From: Faecalicatena contorta
Lineage (GTDB): Bacteria > Bacillota > Clostridia > Lachnospirales > Lachnospiraceae
DNA length: 64,000 nucleotides
Assembly: GCF_021531975.1 (NCBI RefSeq)
Contig: NZ_JAFBIY010000004.1
Span: 62,001 to 126,000 of the forward strand
Direction: 5' to 3'
Below the pieces are notes generated by a model that was given only the letters and a program-made list of their open reading frames with translations, did not search any database and was not told where the DNA came from. Positions 8,790 through 17,825 of the stretch are shown here, piece after piece. Both the position numbers and the translations under genes were made by a program. How positions within the stretch are numbered: position 1 is the first letter of the stretch; each line of letters opens with the position of its first letter.

Positions 8790-8841
8790 TTTGAAAAGAA
8801 TCATCATACATTAGGATAACAGTGTAGTCGTGGTGTGATGA

Positions 8842-10080
8842 ATGAAAAAGAGAATCATAAGAGTCATCGGTTTTTTCTGTATATTTTCTTTGTTCTTTGT
8901 ACAGAACAGTCAGATTTTGTGTGCACAGGAAATTACGGACGAGCCGGACAATCTTTACGCCCGGTCAGCGGTACTTATGGATGCTGACAGTGGGCGTATT
9001 TTGTTTGGAAAGGAAGAAGATGTAAAGCGCCCCATGGCAAGTACGACGAAGATCATGACGTGTATCCTGGCACTGGAGCATATGGAGGAGGGCCAGATCG
9101 TCAGTGTGTCGGATTATGCGGTCTGTCAGCCGAAGGTGCGTCTGGGTGTGAGGGGAAAGGAAAAATATTATATCCGGGATCTTCTTTATTCTATGATGCT
9201 GGAATCTCATAATGACAGTGCGGTGGTGATCGCAGAAGGAATCAGTGGAAGCGTGGAAGCCTTTGCAGAGCTTATGAATGCGAAGGCAAAAGAACTTGGA
9301 TGTATACATACACATTTTGTCACACCAAATGGTCTGGACGGCAGAGATGCGGCAGGTATTCACGAAACAACAGCTTCGGATCTCGCCAGAATTATGAAAT
9401 ATTGCATTATGGATTCAGAGAAAAAGGAAGAGTTCCTTGCGATTACGCGGACAGATTCCTATCAGTTTGGCGATCTGGAGGGTAACAGGAGCTTTACCTG
9501 TACAAATCATAATGCATTTCTGACTATGATGGAGGGAGCGCTGTCCGGGAAAACGGGATTTACAACTGACGCGGGATATTGTTATGTGGGAGCGCTCCGG
9601 CAGAATGAGAAAACATTTATCGTTGCACTTCTTGCCTGCGGCTGGCCCAATCACAAAGGGTATAAATGGGAGGATACGAAGAAACTGATGCAGTATGGCC
9701 TGTCCAATTATGAGTATCGGGATGTGTGGGAAGAGACCGGAAATATCCGTGTTCCGGTAAAGAATGGTGTGCCGGCAAACGGTTCTTACAGCGGCTTGGC
9801 ATTTGTTAAAGCTGAGGTAGAGAACCCTTCGGAAGAATTACATATTTTGTTAAAGGCAGATGAGAAAGTAGAAGTAAAAAAGGAGATACAAGGGCAGCTT
9901 TCGGCCCCGGTAGAAGAAGGACAACAGGTCGGTAAAATACGGTATTATCTGGATGGAAAGGAGTGGAAAAGCTACAATGTCATAGCGTCAGAATCGATTG
10001 AGGAGCGCAATTACCGGTGGTGTTTTCAATATGTGACGGACAGATTTTTTCATGCACAGGTGGGAGGGCAGGACAGTTGA
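8842..10080 (+). CDS. D-alanyl-D-alanine carboxypeptidase (S11 family), second copy
   Basis: A 412-residue secreted S11 carboxypeptidase. The signal peptide (about 1-28, hydrophobic FFCIFSLFFV) precedes Ser67-x-x-Lys70 (STTK), Ser122-His-Asn124 and Lys237-Thr-Gly239. It differs clearly from the copy at 4406 (SHN instead of SAN, different C-terminus), so it is an old paralogue and not a recent duplicate. No clear Shine-Dalgarno precedes the ATG; the leader can pair with the bases just upstream of the start (8801-8809 with 8833-8841). Placement after scpAB is common in Clostridia. Confidence 0.9.
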   Translation: MKKRIIRVIGFFCIFSLFFVQNSQILCAQEITDEPDNLYARSAVLMDADSGRILFGKEEDVKRPMASTTKIMTCILALEHMEEGQIVSVSDYAVCQPKVRLGVRGKEKYYIRDLLYSMMLESHNDSAVVIAEGISGSVEAFAELMNAKAKELGCIHTHFVTPNGLDGRDAAGIHETTASDLARIMKYCIMDSEKKEEFLAITRTDSYQFGDLEGNRSFTCTNHNAFLTMMEGALSGKTGFTTDAGYCYVGALRQNEKTFIVALLACGWPNHKGYKWEDTKKLMQYGLSNYEYRDVWEETGNIRVPVKNGVPANGSYSGLAFVKAEVENPSEELHILLKADEKVEVKKEIQGQLSAPVEEGQQVGKIRYYLDGKEWKSYNVIASESIEERNYRWCFQYVTDRFFHAQVGGQDS

Positions 10081-10143
10081 CGACTTATAGGGATTATGTT
10101 AAAGTGAATACATTGAGGGCATTTATTTTTCATTATTTTGTTA

Positions 10144-10172
10144 TTGACATTTTTCATTAAGTATAATACTAT
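10144..10172 (+). promoter_or_regulatory. recA promoter
   Basis: TTGACA (10144-10149), 17 bases, TACTAT (10167-10172). A TATAAT at 10162 is too close to this -35 (12 bases). The LexA box follows about 14 bases downstream of the -10. Confidence 0.65.
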
Positions 10173-10185
10173 ATTAATCAGAGAA

Positions 10186-10198
10186 CGAACATTTGTTC
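10186..10198 (+). promoter_or_regulatory. LexA (SOS) box upstream of recA
   Basis: CGAACATTTGTTC contains GAAC-N4-GTTC (10187-10198), matching the Gram-positive LexA consensus CGAACRNRYGTTYC closely. It would lie about at or just after the transcription start, so LexA would block initiation or early elongation until DNA damage. Confidence 0.8.
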
Positions 10199-10221
10199 TA
10201 TGCGAGAAGGAGAATTTTTTT

Positions 10222-11244
10222 ATGGCAAATAATGATGATAAGAAGAAGGCACTGGATGCGGCGATTGCGAAGCTTGAGAAGGATTTTGGAAAAGGAACTG
10301 TCATGAAGCTGGGTGACCCGGGGGCACAGGTCGCTGTAGAGACGATTCCGACAGGTTCCTTAAGTCTGGATATTGCGCTTGGACTGGGCGGAGTTCCGAA
10401 GGGACGTATTATTGAGATTTATGGTCCGGAGTCCAGTGGTAAGACGACAGTGGCACTGCATGTGATTTCCGAGGTTCAGAAAAGAGGCGGTATCGCCGGA
10501 TTTATTGATGCAGAGCATGCGCTTGATCCGGTCTATGCGAAGAATATCGGTGTTGATATCGATGAATTATATATTTCTCAGCCGGACAGCGGTGATCAGG
10601 CACTGGAGATTGCAGAGACAATGGTGCGTTCCGGTGCTATGGATATTATCGTTATCGACTCTGTTGCAGCACTTGTACCGAGACAGGAGATTGAAGGAGA
10701 TATGGGTGATTCTCATGTGGGTCTGCAGGCAAGGCTGATGTCTCAGGCACTTCGGAAACTGACTCCGGTCATCAGTAAGTCCAATTGTGTTGTTATCTTT
10801 ATCAACCAGCTTCGTGAGAAGGTGGGAGTTATGTTCGGAAATCCGGAGACAACAACCGGCGGTCGTGCACTGAAGTTCTACGCATCCATACGTATGGATG
10901 TAAGAAGAATTGAGACGCTGAAGCAGAGCGGTGAGATGGTTGGTAACCGTACACGTGTCAAGATTGTTAAGAATAAGATCGCGCCTCCGTTTAAAGAGGC
11001 AGAGTTTGATATCATGTTCGGAAAAGGTATTTCCAAAGAGGGAGATATTCTTGATCTGGCAGTATCTCTTGGCCTCGTAAGTAAGAGCGGCGCATGGTTC
11101 GCTTATAATGGTGATAAGATCGGACAGGGACGTGAGAATGCCAAGATCTATCTTGCAGAGCATCCGGAGATTATGGAGACACTGGATGCGCAGATCCGCG
11201 AGCATTATCATTTTGACGGTGCAGAAAAAGAAGAAGAGGAATAG
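10222..11244 (+). CDS. recA: Recombinase A
   Basis: RecA strand-exchange ATPase, 340 residues, starting at the ATG at 10222 after AGAAGGAG. The Walker A motif GPESSGKT is at 68-75, the Walker B region reads [10 protein letters not shown], and the family stretch [20 protein letters not shown] is complete. The short acidic C-terminus (AEKEEEE) is typical. It drives homologous repair and LexA cleavage. It is followed after 3 bases by recX and preceded by a LexA box. Confidence 0.98.
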   Translation: MANNDDKKKALDAAIAKLEKDFGKGTVMKLGDPGAQVAVETIPTGSLSLDIALGLGGVPKGRIIEIYGPESSGKTTVALHVISEVQKRGGIAGFIDAEHALDPVYAKNIGVDIDELYISQPDSGDQALEIAETMVRSGAMDIIVIDSVAALVPRQEIEGDMGDSHVGLQARLMSQALRKLTPVISKSNCVVIFINQLREKVGVMFGNPETTTGGRALKFYASIRMDVRRIETLKQSGEMVGNRTRVKIVKNKIAPPFKEAEFDIMFGKGISKEGDILDLAVSLGLVSKSGAWFAYNGDKIGQGRENAKIYLAEHPEIMETLDAQIREHYHFDGAEKEEEE

Positions 11245-11247
11245 AAG

Positions 11248-11862
11248 ATGGTAGTCACTAAGACAGAGGCTGTGACGAAATCAAAATATAAGGTGTACAT
11301 AGACGGACAGTTCGCTTTTGTATTATACAAAGGCGAACTGTCTCGCTATCATCTGCAGGAAGGCTGCGAAGTGAGTCGTGAGTTATATGATACCGTAAGG
11401 AAGGATGTTGTCCTTAAGCGTGCGAGACTCAGAGCTCTTCATTTACTGAATGCAATGGGAAGAACCGAGTCTCAGCTTCGGACAAAGCTTTCACAGGGCG
11501 ATTATCCGGCAGATGTTGTGGAAGATGCCATACGTTATGTGAAGTCTTTTGGCTATATAGATGATGCCATGTATGCCAGAAATTATATCGACAGCCGGAA
11601 GATGCAAAAGAGCAGAAAAGAAATATATATGCAGCTTTTGCAAAAGGGAATTGATAAAGAAGAGATTGAAGCTGCGATGGAAGAGTGTTATGAAAAGGAG
11701 GATTCTGTTGCAGCAATACAGAAACTGCTGGAAAAGAAGAGATTTGACCCGGATCAGGCAACACCTGCCGAAAAGCAGAAAATAATGGCATATCTTGTGA
11801 GAAAAGGCTTTGGATACGAAGATATCCGTCGGTCAATACAAGTTTCTGAGTGGAATGCTTGA
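11248..11862 (+). CDS. recX: RecX regulatory protein
   Basis: RecX, the modulator of RecA filaments, 204 residues with three tandem three-helix repeats. The recognisable blocks are RARLRALHLLNAMGRTESQL, SFGYIDDAMYARNYI and KGFGYEDIRRSI. It lies 3 bases after recA, the common arrangement, so both are induced by SOS. The stop codon overlaps the -35 of the next promoter. Confidence 0.88.
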   Translation: MVVTKTEAVTKSKYKVYIDGQFAFVLYKGELSRYHLQEGCEVSRELYDTVRKDVVLKRARLRALHLLNAMGRTESQLRTKLSQGDYPADVVEDAIRYVKSFGYIDDAMYARNYIDSRKMQKSRKEIYMQLLQKGIDKEEIEAAMEECYEKEDSVAAIQKLLEKKRFDPDQATPAEKQKIMAYLVRKGFGYEDIRRSIQVSEWNA

Positions 11863-11887
11863 CATATTTGTGAAAAAAGTATAAAAT
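11859..11887 (+). promoter_or_regulatory. Promoter of the RNase Y gene
   Basis: TTGACA (11859-11864) overlaps the recX stop; TAAAAT (11882-11887) follows after 17 bases. Confidence 0.7.
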
Positions 11888-11934
11888 TTAACTGTTGTAT
11901 TTGTACAATGAAAATTAAATAAGGAGGTGCTCCT

Positions 11935-13488
11935 GTGCCGAACGGAATATTTATTGCTGTGGCAGCAGTTCTGGTTGTCGTAGCAGCAGTTATCAGTCAT
12001 TTCGTTACGGTTTCCAATCTGAGAAGGAATGCAGAATCCAAGATCGGAAATGCGGAAAGCAAAGCGAGAGAAATCATTGATGACGCTGTTAAAACGGCTG
12101 AGGCAAAGAAGAAGGAGTCTCTCTTGGAAATTAAAGAAGAGTCTATCAAGAACAAGAATGAACTTGAAAAAGAGACAAAGGAACGCAGAGCAGAGTTACA
12201 GCGTTACGAAAAACGAGTACTTTCCAAGGAAGAGGCTTTGGATAAGAAGTCAGAAGCGATCGAAAAACGAGAAGCAGGATTTACAGCAAAGGAAGAACAG
12301 CTTAGACAGCGCGAAGCGAAAGTAGAAGAGCTGAGTAAGCAAAGAGTACAGGAACTAGAAAGAATCTCAGGACTTACCTCCGAACAGGCAAAAGAATATT
12401 TGTTAAAAACTGTTGAAGAAGATGTAAAACATGATACCGCTAAACTGGTAAAGGAATTAGAGGCGCAGGCAAAGGAAGAAGCAGATAAGAAGGCAAAGGA
12501 ATATGTTGTCACTGCTATTCAGAGATGTGCAGCAGACCATGTAGCGGAAACTACAATTTCGGTTGTTCAGCTTCCAAGTGACGAGATGAAGGGCAGAATT
12601 ATCGGTAGAGAGGGACGTAATATCCGTACGTTGGAGACAATGACGGGTGTGGAACTGATCATTGATGATACACCGGAAGCTGTTGTCTTATCAGGATTTG
12701 ATCCGATAAGACGTGAAGTCGCAAGAATTGCGCTCGAGAAATTGATTGTTGACGGACGTATTCATCCGGCAAGAATTGAGGAGATGGTAGAAAAAGCGCA
12801 GAAAGAAGTAGATGCGATGATTCGTGAAGAAGGAGAGGCAGCGGCTCTTGAAGTTGGAGTGCACGGAATTCATCCGGAGCTTATCAGACTTCTTGGAAGA
12901 ATGAAGTTCAGAACAAGCTACGGCCAGAATGCATTGAAGCATTCCGTAGAAGTATCACAGCTTGCAGGACTTCTTGCCGGCGAGATCGGACTGGATGTCC
13001 GTATTGCCAAGAGAGCAGGTCTTTTACACGACATCGGTAAATCTATTGATCATGATGTAGAAGGTTCACACATTCAGATTGGTGTAGACCTTTGTAGAAA
13101 GTACAAAGAGTCTGCAACAGTTATTAATGCGGTGGAAGCTCATCATGGCGATGTAGAACCGGAGACATTGATTGCGTGCGTTGTTCAGGCGGCAGATACG
13201 ATTTCTGCAGCAAGACCGGGCGCAAGAAGAGAGACATTAGAAACATACACAAACAGGTTAAAACAATTAGAAGAGATCACCAACCAATTTAAGGGTGTTG
13301 ATAAATCTTTTGCAATTCAAGCAGGTAGAGAGATTCGTGTTATGGTAGTTCCAGAACAAGTATCTGACGCAGACATGGTATTGATGGCCAGAGATATTGC
13401 TAAACAGATTGAGTATGAGTTAGAATATCCTGGACAGATAAAGGTCAATGTGATTCGTGAATCACGAGTTACAGATTATGCCAAGTAG
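11935..13488 (+). CDS. rny: Ribonuclease Y
   Basis: Membrane-anchored endoribonuclease that starts mRNA decay in Firmicutes, 517 residues. One N-terminal helix (about 5-22) is followed by a long charged coiled coil (about 28-200), a KH RNA-binding domain ([15 protein letters not shown], about 222-236) and an HD domain with [11 protein letters not shown] near 363. The start is GTG at 11935, preceded by AAGGAGGTG. The Shine-Dalgarno core lies in a perfect small hairpin (11922-11934) that touches the start codon. A strong terminator follows. Confidence 0.96.
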   Translation: MPNGIFIAVAAVLVVVAAVISHFVTVSNLRRNAESKIGNAESKAREIIDDAVKTAEAKKKESLLEIKEESIKNKNELEKETKERRAELQRYEKRVLSKEEALDKKSEAIEKREAGFTAKEEQLRQREAKVEELSKQRVQELERISGLTSEQAKEYLLKTVEEDVKHDTAKLVKELEAQAKEEADKKAKEYVVTAIQRCAADHVAETTISVVQLPSDEMKGRIIGREGRNIRTLETMTGVELIIDDTPEAVVLSGFDPIRREVARIALEKLIVDGRIHPARIEEMVEKAQKEVDAMIREEGEAAALEVGVHGIHPELIRLLGRMKFRTSYGQNALKHSVEVSQLAGLLAGEIGLDVRIAKRAGLLHDIGKSIDHDVEGSHIQIGVDLCRKYKESATVINAVEAHHGDVEPETLIACVVQAADTISAARPGARRETLETYTNRLKQLEEITNQFKGVDKSFAIQAGREIRVMVVPEQVSDADMVLMARDIAKQIEYELEYPGQIKVNVIRESRVTDYAK

Positions 13489-13499
13489 AAGATAGATAG

Positions 13500-13529
13500 A
13501 CAGAACCGGTTTGTCCGGTTCTGTTTTTT
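13500..13529 (+). terminator. Terminator after rny
   Basis: ACAGAACCGG (13500-13509) pairs perfectly with CCGGTTCTGT (13515-13524) around a 5-base loop, followed by a T-run to 13529. Confidence 0.93.
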
Positions 13530-13561
13530 CGTATCGGGCAGTTTTACAAGGAGGAATAGTT

Positions 13562-14107
13562 ATGAGTGGAGAAATCAGACGGGCAGGCAGAGAGTTGATG
13601 TATAAGGGTAAGATCCTTGAAGTATACAAGGATCATATGGAATTTGAAAATGGGAATACATCTGACTGGGATTTTATTCATCATAATGGAGCAGCAGCGG
13701 TTGTTCCGGTTTTGGATGACGGAAGGATCCTTATGGTATCCCAGTATCGGAATGCGCTGGAGAGAGATACATTGGAGATTCCGGCCGGGAAGCTGGATGC
13801 GCCGGATGAGCCGGGGTATGATTGTGCGGTACGAGAGCTGGAAGAAGAAACCGGGTATCGCTCATCGGATGTAGACTGGCTCATGACACTTCGGACCACG
13901 GTTGCGTTCTGTGATGAGAAGATAGAGATATTTGTTGCAAGAAATCTGAAGGCTGCGAAGCAGAATCTGGATGAAAATGAATATGTGGATGTGAAGTCAT
14001 TTACCATAGAAGAATTAAAAGAAAAGATCTATACGGGTGCTATACAGGACTCCAAGACAATTGCGGCTATATTGGCGTATGAGGACAAGTATGTAAAAAA
14101 TAAATAA
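13562..14107 (+). CDS. NUDIX hydrolase, ADP-ribose pyrophosphatase type
   Basis: A 181-residue NUDIX enzyme that probably splits ADP-ribose to AMP and ribose 5-phosphate. The ATG at 13562 follows AAGGAGG. The NUDIX box reads GKLDAPDEPGYDCAVREL then EEETGY; the spacing from Gly to Glu is one residue longer than the textbook GX5E, while the catalytic REL-x-EE-x-G core is intact. The preceding LEIPAG and the SQYRNALE motif match the ADPRase subfamily. It is followed by a SpoIIM-like gene, a linkage I recall from several Clostridia. Confidence 0.88.
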   Translation: MSGEIRRAGRELMYKGKILEVYKDHMEFENGNTSDWDFIHHNGAAAVVPVLDDGRILMVSQYRNALERDTLEIPAGKLDAPDEPGYDCAVRELEEETGYRSSDVDWLMTLRTTVAFCDEKIEIFVARNLKAAKQNLDENEYVDVKSFTIEELKEKIYTGAIQDSKTIAAILAYEDKYVKNK

Positions 14108-14164
14108 GAATATATAAAAGGCTCCGGCATATAATGAAGTATCTTGACGCAGGGAGGATGTAAA

Positions 14165-14716
14165 GTGAAGATACAGGAAAACGGGAAATGGTTCGTTTTG
14201 ATTTATATGGCGGGGTTTCTTGCCGGCATTTTATATGCTAATATGATTGCGAAAGATTATATTGCGAGTGTAGGAATATTTAATGACTACTTTCTGGATA
14301 CGTATGCGCAGATGGAAATTGATACGACAGAATTTCTCTGGTATGTCGCATCTGTTCGTCTGCTGCCGGTTGCATTTCTTGTTATTACGGGAATCAGCCG
14401 CCTGAGAAGGCCGGCTGTATTGGCGTTTGTGCTTTGGACAGGTTTTTCCAGCGGTCTCATCCTGACCGCTGCGGTAATGAAGCTGGGGGCAAAAGGGATT
14501 GTGCTCTGTCTGGTCAGTCTGCTGCCGCATATGTGCTGCTATGTAGCTGGTTATCTGATGCTTCTGTGGTTTTTGTATACTTATCCGAAAACCAGGTGGA
14601 ACCTTACAAAAACAGTGGCATTCCTTTTCCTTATGGCAGTCGGGATATTACTGGAGAGTTATGTGAATCCAACGATCATGAAAATATTCATTGGCAATCA
14701 GAATTTCTTTAAATAG
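14165..14716 (+). CDS. SpoIIM-like (stage II sporulation) membrane protein
   Basis: A 183-residue protein with about five membrane helices. The GTG at 14165 lies 7 bases after AGGGAGG and is preferred over an upstream TTG that precedes the ribosome-binding site. The segment LVSLLPHMCCYVAGYLMLLW resembles the LLPHG-type helix of SpoIIM/DUF95 proteins, which work with SpoIIP and SpoIID in engulfment. Similarity is modest, so the name rests partly on its place after the NUDIX gene. The last 19 bases overlap the convergent gene on the other strand. Confidence 0.5.
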   Translation: MKIQENGKWFVLIYMAGFLAGILYANMIAKDYIASVGIFNDYFLDTYAQMEIDTTEFLWYVASVRLLPVAFLVITGISRLRRPAVLAFVLWTGFSSGLILTAAVMKLGAKGIVLCLVSLLPHMCCYVAGYLMLLWFLYTYPKTRWNLTKTVAFLFLMAVGILLESYVNPTIMKIFIGNQNFFK

Positions 14717-16020
14717 AAATATACATATCCAATACACACAAGGAATACAAACACCTGGCTTGCAAGCAGTCCCCACAGGTAACCAAATATGCCATAAATG
14801 GGAATCAGATACAGTACGCTTATAAGCCGCATACCGAGACTTGTGGAGTTGATGATAAATGACAGGTGCGTCTTGCCGATTCCATTGATGATGCTGATCA
14901 GTGTGTTATTTGTATAAAGGAAAGGGCAGATCCAGGATAAAGCTACAATATAGTGTCCTGCCATATCACTGTGGAAGAGAAATCTTCCGACCCAGTCGCC
15001 AAAACATAATAAGAATACGCAGCAGGCACTTCCGAGAAAGATGCAGCAATAGACAGCCTTTTGAATGAGGGCTGTCATTTCTTTTTTATTTTTCAGAGCC
15101 TGTATCTCGGCTACCGTCGGGAGGAGCATGGTGGATACAGAGTTGGTGATCGCGGAAGGGAACAGAATACATGGCATGGCCATACCGGTAAGTACACCAT
15201 ATATACTTAAGGCGTTGGTCTGTGAAATGCCGGACATCTGCAGACGTACAGGAATGGAAATGGCTTCTGCGCTCTGCAATATATTAAGAAGCACTCGATT
15301 GGCGGTCAGCGGAATGGAAAGTGTCAGTAATTCTTTCGCGTGGGAAAGGAAAGCGGACAAAGGAAGACTGGGAATCCGGGCAAAAAAGGCTCCTTTCCTG
15401 ATCTTGCCAAGACAGAAAAGAGAAGATGCGATTTCGCCGGCAGTCAGACCGGCCACTGCAACAACAACTCCGGTATGGATTCCTTGTTTCAGAGCAAAAC
15501 AATAGATTACGTAAACAGAAACGATGCGCACGGTCTGTTCAATTAGTTGTGACACTGCAGGGATAGCCGTTTCCTTTTGCCCAAAGTAGTACCCTACAAT
15601 ACAACTATGTACAGCGGCAAAAGGAAATGTATAGGAAAGTAGAATCAGAAGCTCTTTACAGCGTATGTCCTGCAGAATATTTTCGGATAAAAAATAAGCA
15701 TATTTCTGCAAAAAAATTGTTGTTAATACAGATAAAAAAACAGTGATCAGGAGGCTTGTGTACAATAAACGGCGAGCCTCCTTTCTTTGCCCCTGCGAAA
15801 GTCTTCTTGCAACACAGCGGGAGAGTGCGGTCTCGATTCCTGCGGAGGTAAGAGAAAAACAAAGCGCATAGATGGGGAATATCAACTGGTAAAGTCCCAT
15901 GCCTTCTTCCCCAAAAGTGTGGCTTAAAAAAATGCGGTAAAAAAATCCCATAAACCGGGTGGCAAATCCAGTAGCAGTCAAAATAAAGGTTCCCTTTATG
16001 ATAGCGTGTTTTCTTGACAT
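14698..16020 (-). CDS. SpoVB-like polysaccharide/lipid flippase (MOP superfamily)
   Basis: A 440-residue protein with about 12-14 membrane helices. The chosen ATG (complement of 16018-16020) follows GGAG and the sequence opens MSRKHAIIKGTFILTATGFA, typical of the SpoVB/MATE-like oligosaccharide flippase group. Features such as GLYQLIFPIYAL and SAGIETALSR near residues 50-75 agree with SpoVB, which supports spore cortex synthesis, though MurJ-type or exopolysaccharide roles are possible. It converges with and overlaps the SpoIIM-like gene by 19 bases. An in-frame upstream extension to 16239 lacks a ribosome-binding site and runs across the opposite promoter. Confidence 0.8.
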   Translation of the reverse strand: MSRKHAIIKGTFILTATGFATRFMGFFYRIFLSHTFGEEGMGLYQLIFPIYALCFSLTSAGIETALSRCVARRLSQGQRKEARRLLYTSLLITVFLSVLTTIFLQKYAYFLSENILQDIRCKELLILLSYTFPFAAVHSCIVGYYFGQKETAIPAVSQLIEQTVRIVSVYVIYCFALKQGIHTGVVVAVAGLTAGEIASSLFCLGKIRKGAFFARIPSLPLSAFLSHAKELLTLSIPLTANRVLLNILQSAEAISIPVRLQMSGISQTNALSIYGVLTGMAMPCILFPSAITNSVSTMLLPTVAEIQALKNKKEMTALIQKAVYCCIFLGSACCVFLLCFGDWVGRFLFHSDMAGHYIVALSWICPFLYTNNTLISIINGIGKTHLSFIINSTSLGMRLISVLYLIPIYGIFGYLWGLLASQVFVFLVCIGYVYFYLKKF

Positions 16021-16067
16021 GTTATACTCCGAAATCAATATTATTATAAGATATTCTTTGTCAGTCC

Positions 16068-16096
16068 TTGACAGAACAGCGATAGAATGATATTCT
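16068..16096 (+). promoter_or_regulatory. Promoter of the Fe-S/tRNA thiolation operon
   Basis: TTGACA (16068-16073), a 17-base spacer and TATTCT (16091-16096). It is divergent from the SpoVB-like gene. Confidence 0.65.
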
Positions 16097-16097
16097 A
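16083..16097 (+). promoter_or_regulatory. Inverted repeat over the -10, candidate Rrf2 operator
   Basis: TAGAAT-GAT-ATTCTA is a perfect inverted repeat covering the -10 box. Its position suggests autorepression by the adjacent Rrf2-family regulator. No established consensus for this regulator was matched; the call is positional. Confidence 0.5.
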
Positions 16098-16147
16098 CAA
16101 AAGGATAAAATCCGAGCAAATTACTAGGAATTAAAGAAGGTGATAGA

Positions 16148-16603
16148 TTGAAGCTTTCAACGAAAGGAAGATATGGCCTTCGGGCAATTATTGACCTTGC
16201 AAGATATAGTGAAAATGAGCCGGTTTCCATAAGCAGCATTGCGATGCGCCAGGGGATTTCGGAACGTTATCTTGAACAGATCGTAGCACTTCTTAAAAAG
16301 GCCGGACTAGTAAAAAGCATTCGCGGAGCCTCCGGTGGTTATGTACTGGCAAAGGATATGGGAGAAATATCTGTAGGAGATGTCTTACGTGCACTGGAAG
16401 GAAGCCTGGAACCGGTCAAATGTGCTGCTTACTATTCGGAAGAAGGCTGTACAGCATCCGGCGGCTGTGTGACAAAATACGTATGGCAGAAAATCAATGA
16501 GAGCATCAACAGGACAGTTGATGAGATGATGTTAAAAGAACTTGTGGAAGAGAGCCGGAAGGTCAATCCGGAAGGCGGCTGCTCTTCACAGTGTGAGAAT
16601 TAG
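16148..16603 (+). CDS. Rrf2-family regulator, IscR-like with three cysteines
   Basis: A 151-residue Rrf2-family repressor with an N-terminal winged helix (KLSTKGRYGLRAIIDLA, then SISSIAMRQGISERYLEQI). It starts at TTG (16148) after GAAGGTGA. Cys92, Cys101 and Cys107 in the loop region resemble the three Fe-S ligands of IscR, though the 9/6 spacing differs from the E. coli 6/6 pattern. CymR, another Rrf2 protein near iscS in Bacillus, lacks such a set. Two further cysteines lie near the C-terminus. Leading the iscS-iscU-mnmA operon, it probably senses Fe-S or cysteine status. Confidence 0.85.
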   Translation: MKLSTKGRYGLRAIIDLARYSENEPVSISSIAMRQGISERYLEQIVALLKKAGLVKSIRGASGGYVLAKDMGEISVGDVLRALEGSLEPVKCAAYYSEEGCTASGGCVTKYVWQKINESINRTVDEMMLKELVEESRKVNPEGGCSSQCEN

Positions 16604-16628
16604 AGGAATCAGACAGGAGGAAATAAAA

Positions 16629-17825
16629 ATGGAAAAATTCATTTATCTTGACAATGCAGCAACAACAAAGACGGCACCGGAAGTTGTGGAGGCTATGCTG
16701 CCATATTTTACGGAGAGTTTTGGAAATCCTTCCAGTGTATATAGTTTCGCGGCAAAGAATAAAGAAGCAATCAGCAGACAGAGAGATGTGATCGCAGAAG
16801 CACTTGGAGCAAACTCTAATGAGATTTATTTCACAGCCGGTGGATCAGAGTCTGACAACTGGGCATTAAAGGCAACAGCAGAGGCTTATGAAGGAAAAGG
16901 GAATCATATCATCACGACGAAGATCGAGCATCATGCAATCCTTCATACAGCAGAATATCTGGAAAAACGTGGGTTTGAGATCACTTATCTGGACGTTGAT
17001 GCAGAGGGTAAAGTGAAGATAGAAGATTTAAAAAAAGCGATACGTCCGACTACGATTTTGATATCGGTTATGTTTGCCAACAATGAAATTGGAACGATTC
17101 AGCCAATCAAGGAAATTGGAGAAATAGCGAAAGAACATGGCATTTTGTTCCACACAGATGCAGTGCAGGCATTTGGCCAGGTACCGATCAATGTAGATGA
17201 ATATCATATCGATATGCTCAGTGCCAGCGGTCACAAGCTGAACGGGCCAAAAGGAATCGGTTTCTTATATATCCGTAAAGGCGTAAAGATCCGTTCCTTC
17301 GTACATGGCGGCGCGCAGGAAAGAAAACGCCGTGCAGGAACAGAAAATGTACCGGGTATCGTTGGAATCGGAACAGCTGCGAAAAGGGCGATCCGGACAA
17401 TGGAAGAACGTACGAAGAAAGAGCTCGAGCTGAGAGATTATTTGATCGACAGAGTACTGGCAGAAATTCCGTATTGCAGACTGAATGGACACAGGACAGA
17501 TCGCCTTTCGAATAATGCAAATTTCAGTTTCCGTTTCATAGAGGGAGAGTCCCTTCTTATTAAACTGGATATGAAGGGAATCTGTGGTTCCAGTGGATCT
17601 GCATGTACATCCGGTTCTCTGGATCCGTCACATGTTCTTATGGCGATCGGGCTGCCGCATGAAATCGCACATGGTTCTCTTCGTCTGACATTGAGTGAAG
17701 AGACGACAAAGGAAGATATCGATTATGTGGTAGAGAACTTAAAAGAGATTGTAAAGAATCTGAGAAATATGTCACCGTTATACGAAGATTTTGTGAAGAA
17801 AAATGAAAAGCAGGAGGGAAAATAG
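16629..17825 (+). CDS. iscS: Cysteine desulfurase (IscS/NifS family)
   Basis: PLP-dependent desulfurase, 398 residues, that takes sulfur from cysteine for Fe-S clusters and tRNA thiolation. The ATG at 16629 follows AGGAGG. The opening YLDNAATT, the PLP lysine Lys203 in SGHK, the THxx-type pocket residues and the catalytic Cys326 in SSGSACTSGS are present. The GSACTSGSL loop is of the long-loop group I (IscS/NifS) type. It is followed with no gap by iscU and then mnmA, so sulfur is likely shared between cluster assembly and s2U synthesis. Confidence 0.95.
   Translation: MEKFIYLDNAATTKTAPEVVEAMLPYFTESFGNPSSVYSFAAKNKEAISRQRDVIAEALGANSNEIYFTAGGSESDNWALKATAEAYEGKGNHIITTKIEHHAILHTAEYLEKRGFEITYLDVDAEGKVKIEDLKKAIRPTTILISVMFANNEIGTIQPIKEIGEIAKEHGILFHTDAVQAFGQVPINVDEYHIDMLSASGHKLNGPKGIGFLYIRKGVKIRSFVHGGAQERKRRAGTENVPGIVGIGTAAKRAIRTMEERTKKELELRDYLIDRVLAEIPYCRLNGHRTDRLSNNANFSFRFIEGESLLIKLDMKGICGSSGSACTSGSLDPSHVLMAIGLPHEIAHGSLRLTLSEETTKEDIDYVVENLKEIVKNLRNMSPLYEDFVKKNEKQEGK

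Noticed and set aside
4406-10080. The two S11 carboxypeptidases as a recent tandem duplication
   Set aside because: They differ in the SxN motif, length and C-termini and are separated by unrelated operons.
10162-10167. TATAAT upstream of recA as the -10 box
   Set aside because: It lies only 12 bases from the TTGACA; TACTAT at 10167 has the correct 17-base spacing.
10138-10221. Upstream start for recA
   Set aside because: This stretch contains the promoter and LexA box; the ATG at 10222 has AGAAGGAG and gives the normal RecA N-terminus.
14698-16239. Longer N-terminus (513 residues) for the SpoVB-like protein
   Set aside because: The extra 73 residues cross the promoter of the divergent operon, lack a ribosome-binding site and do not look like a membrane protein start; the ATG at 16020 has GGAG before it.
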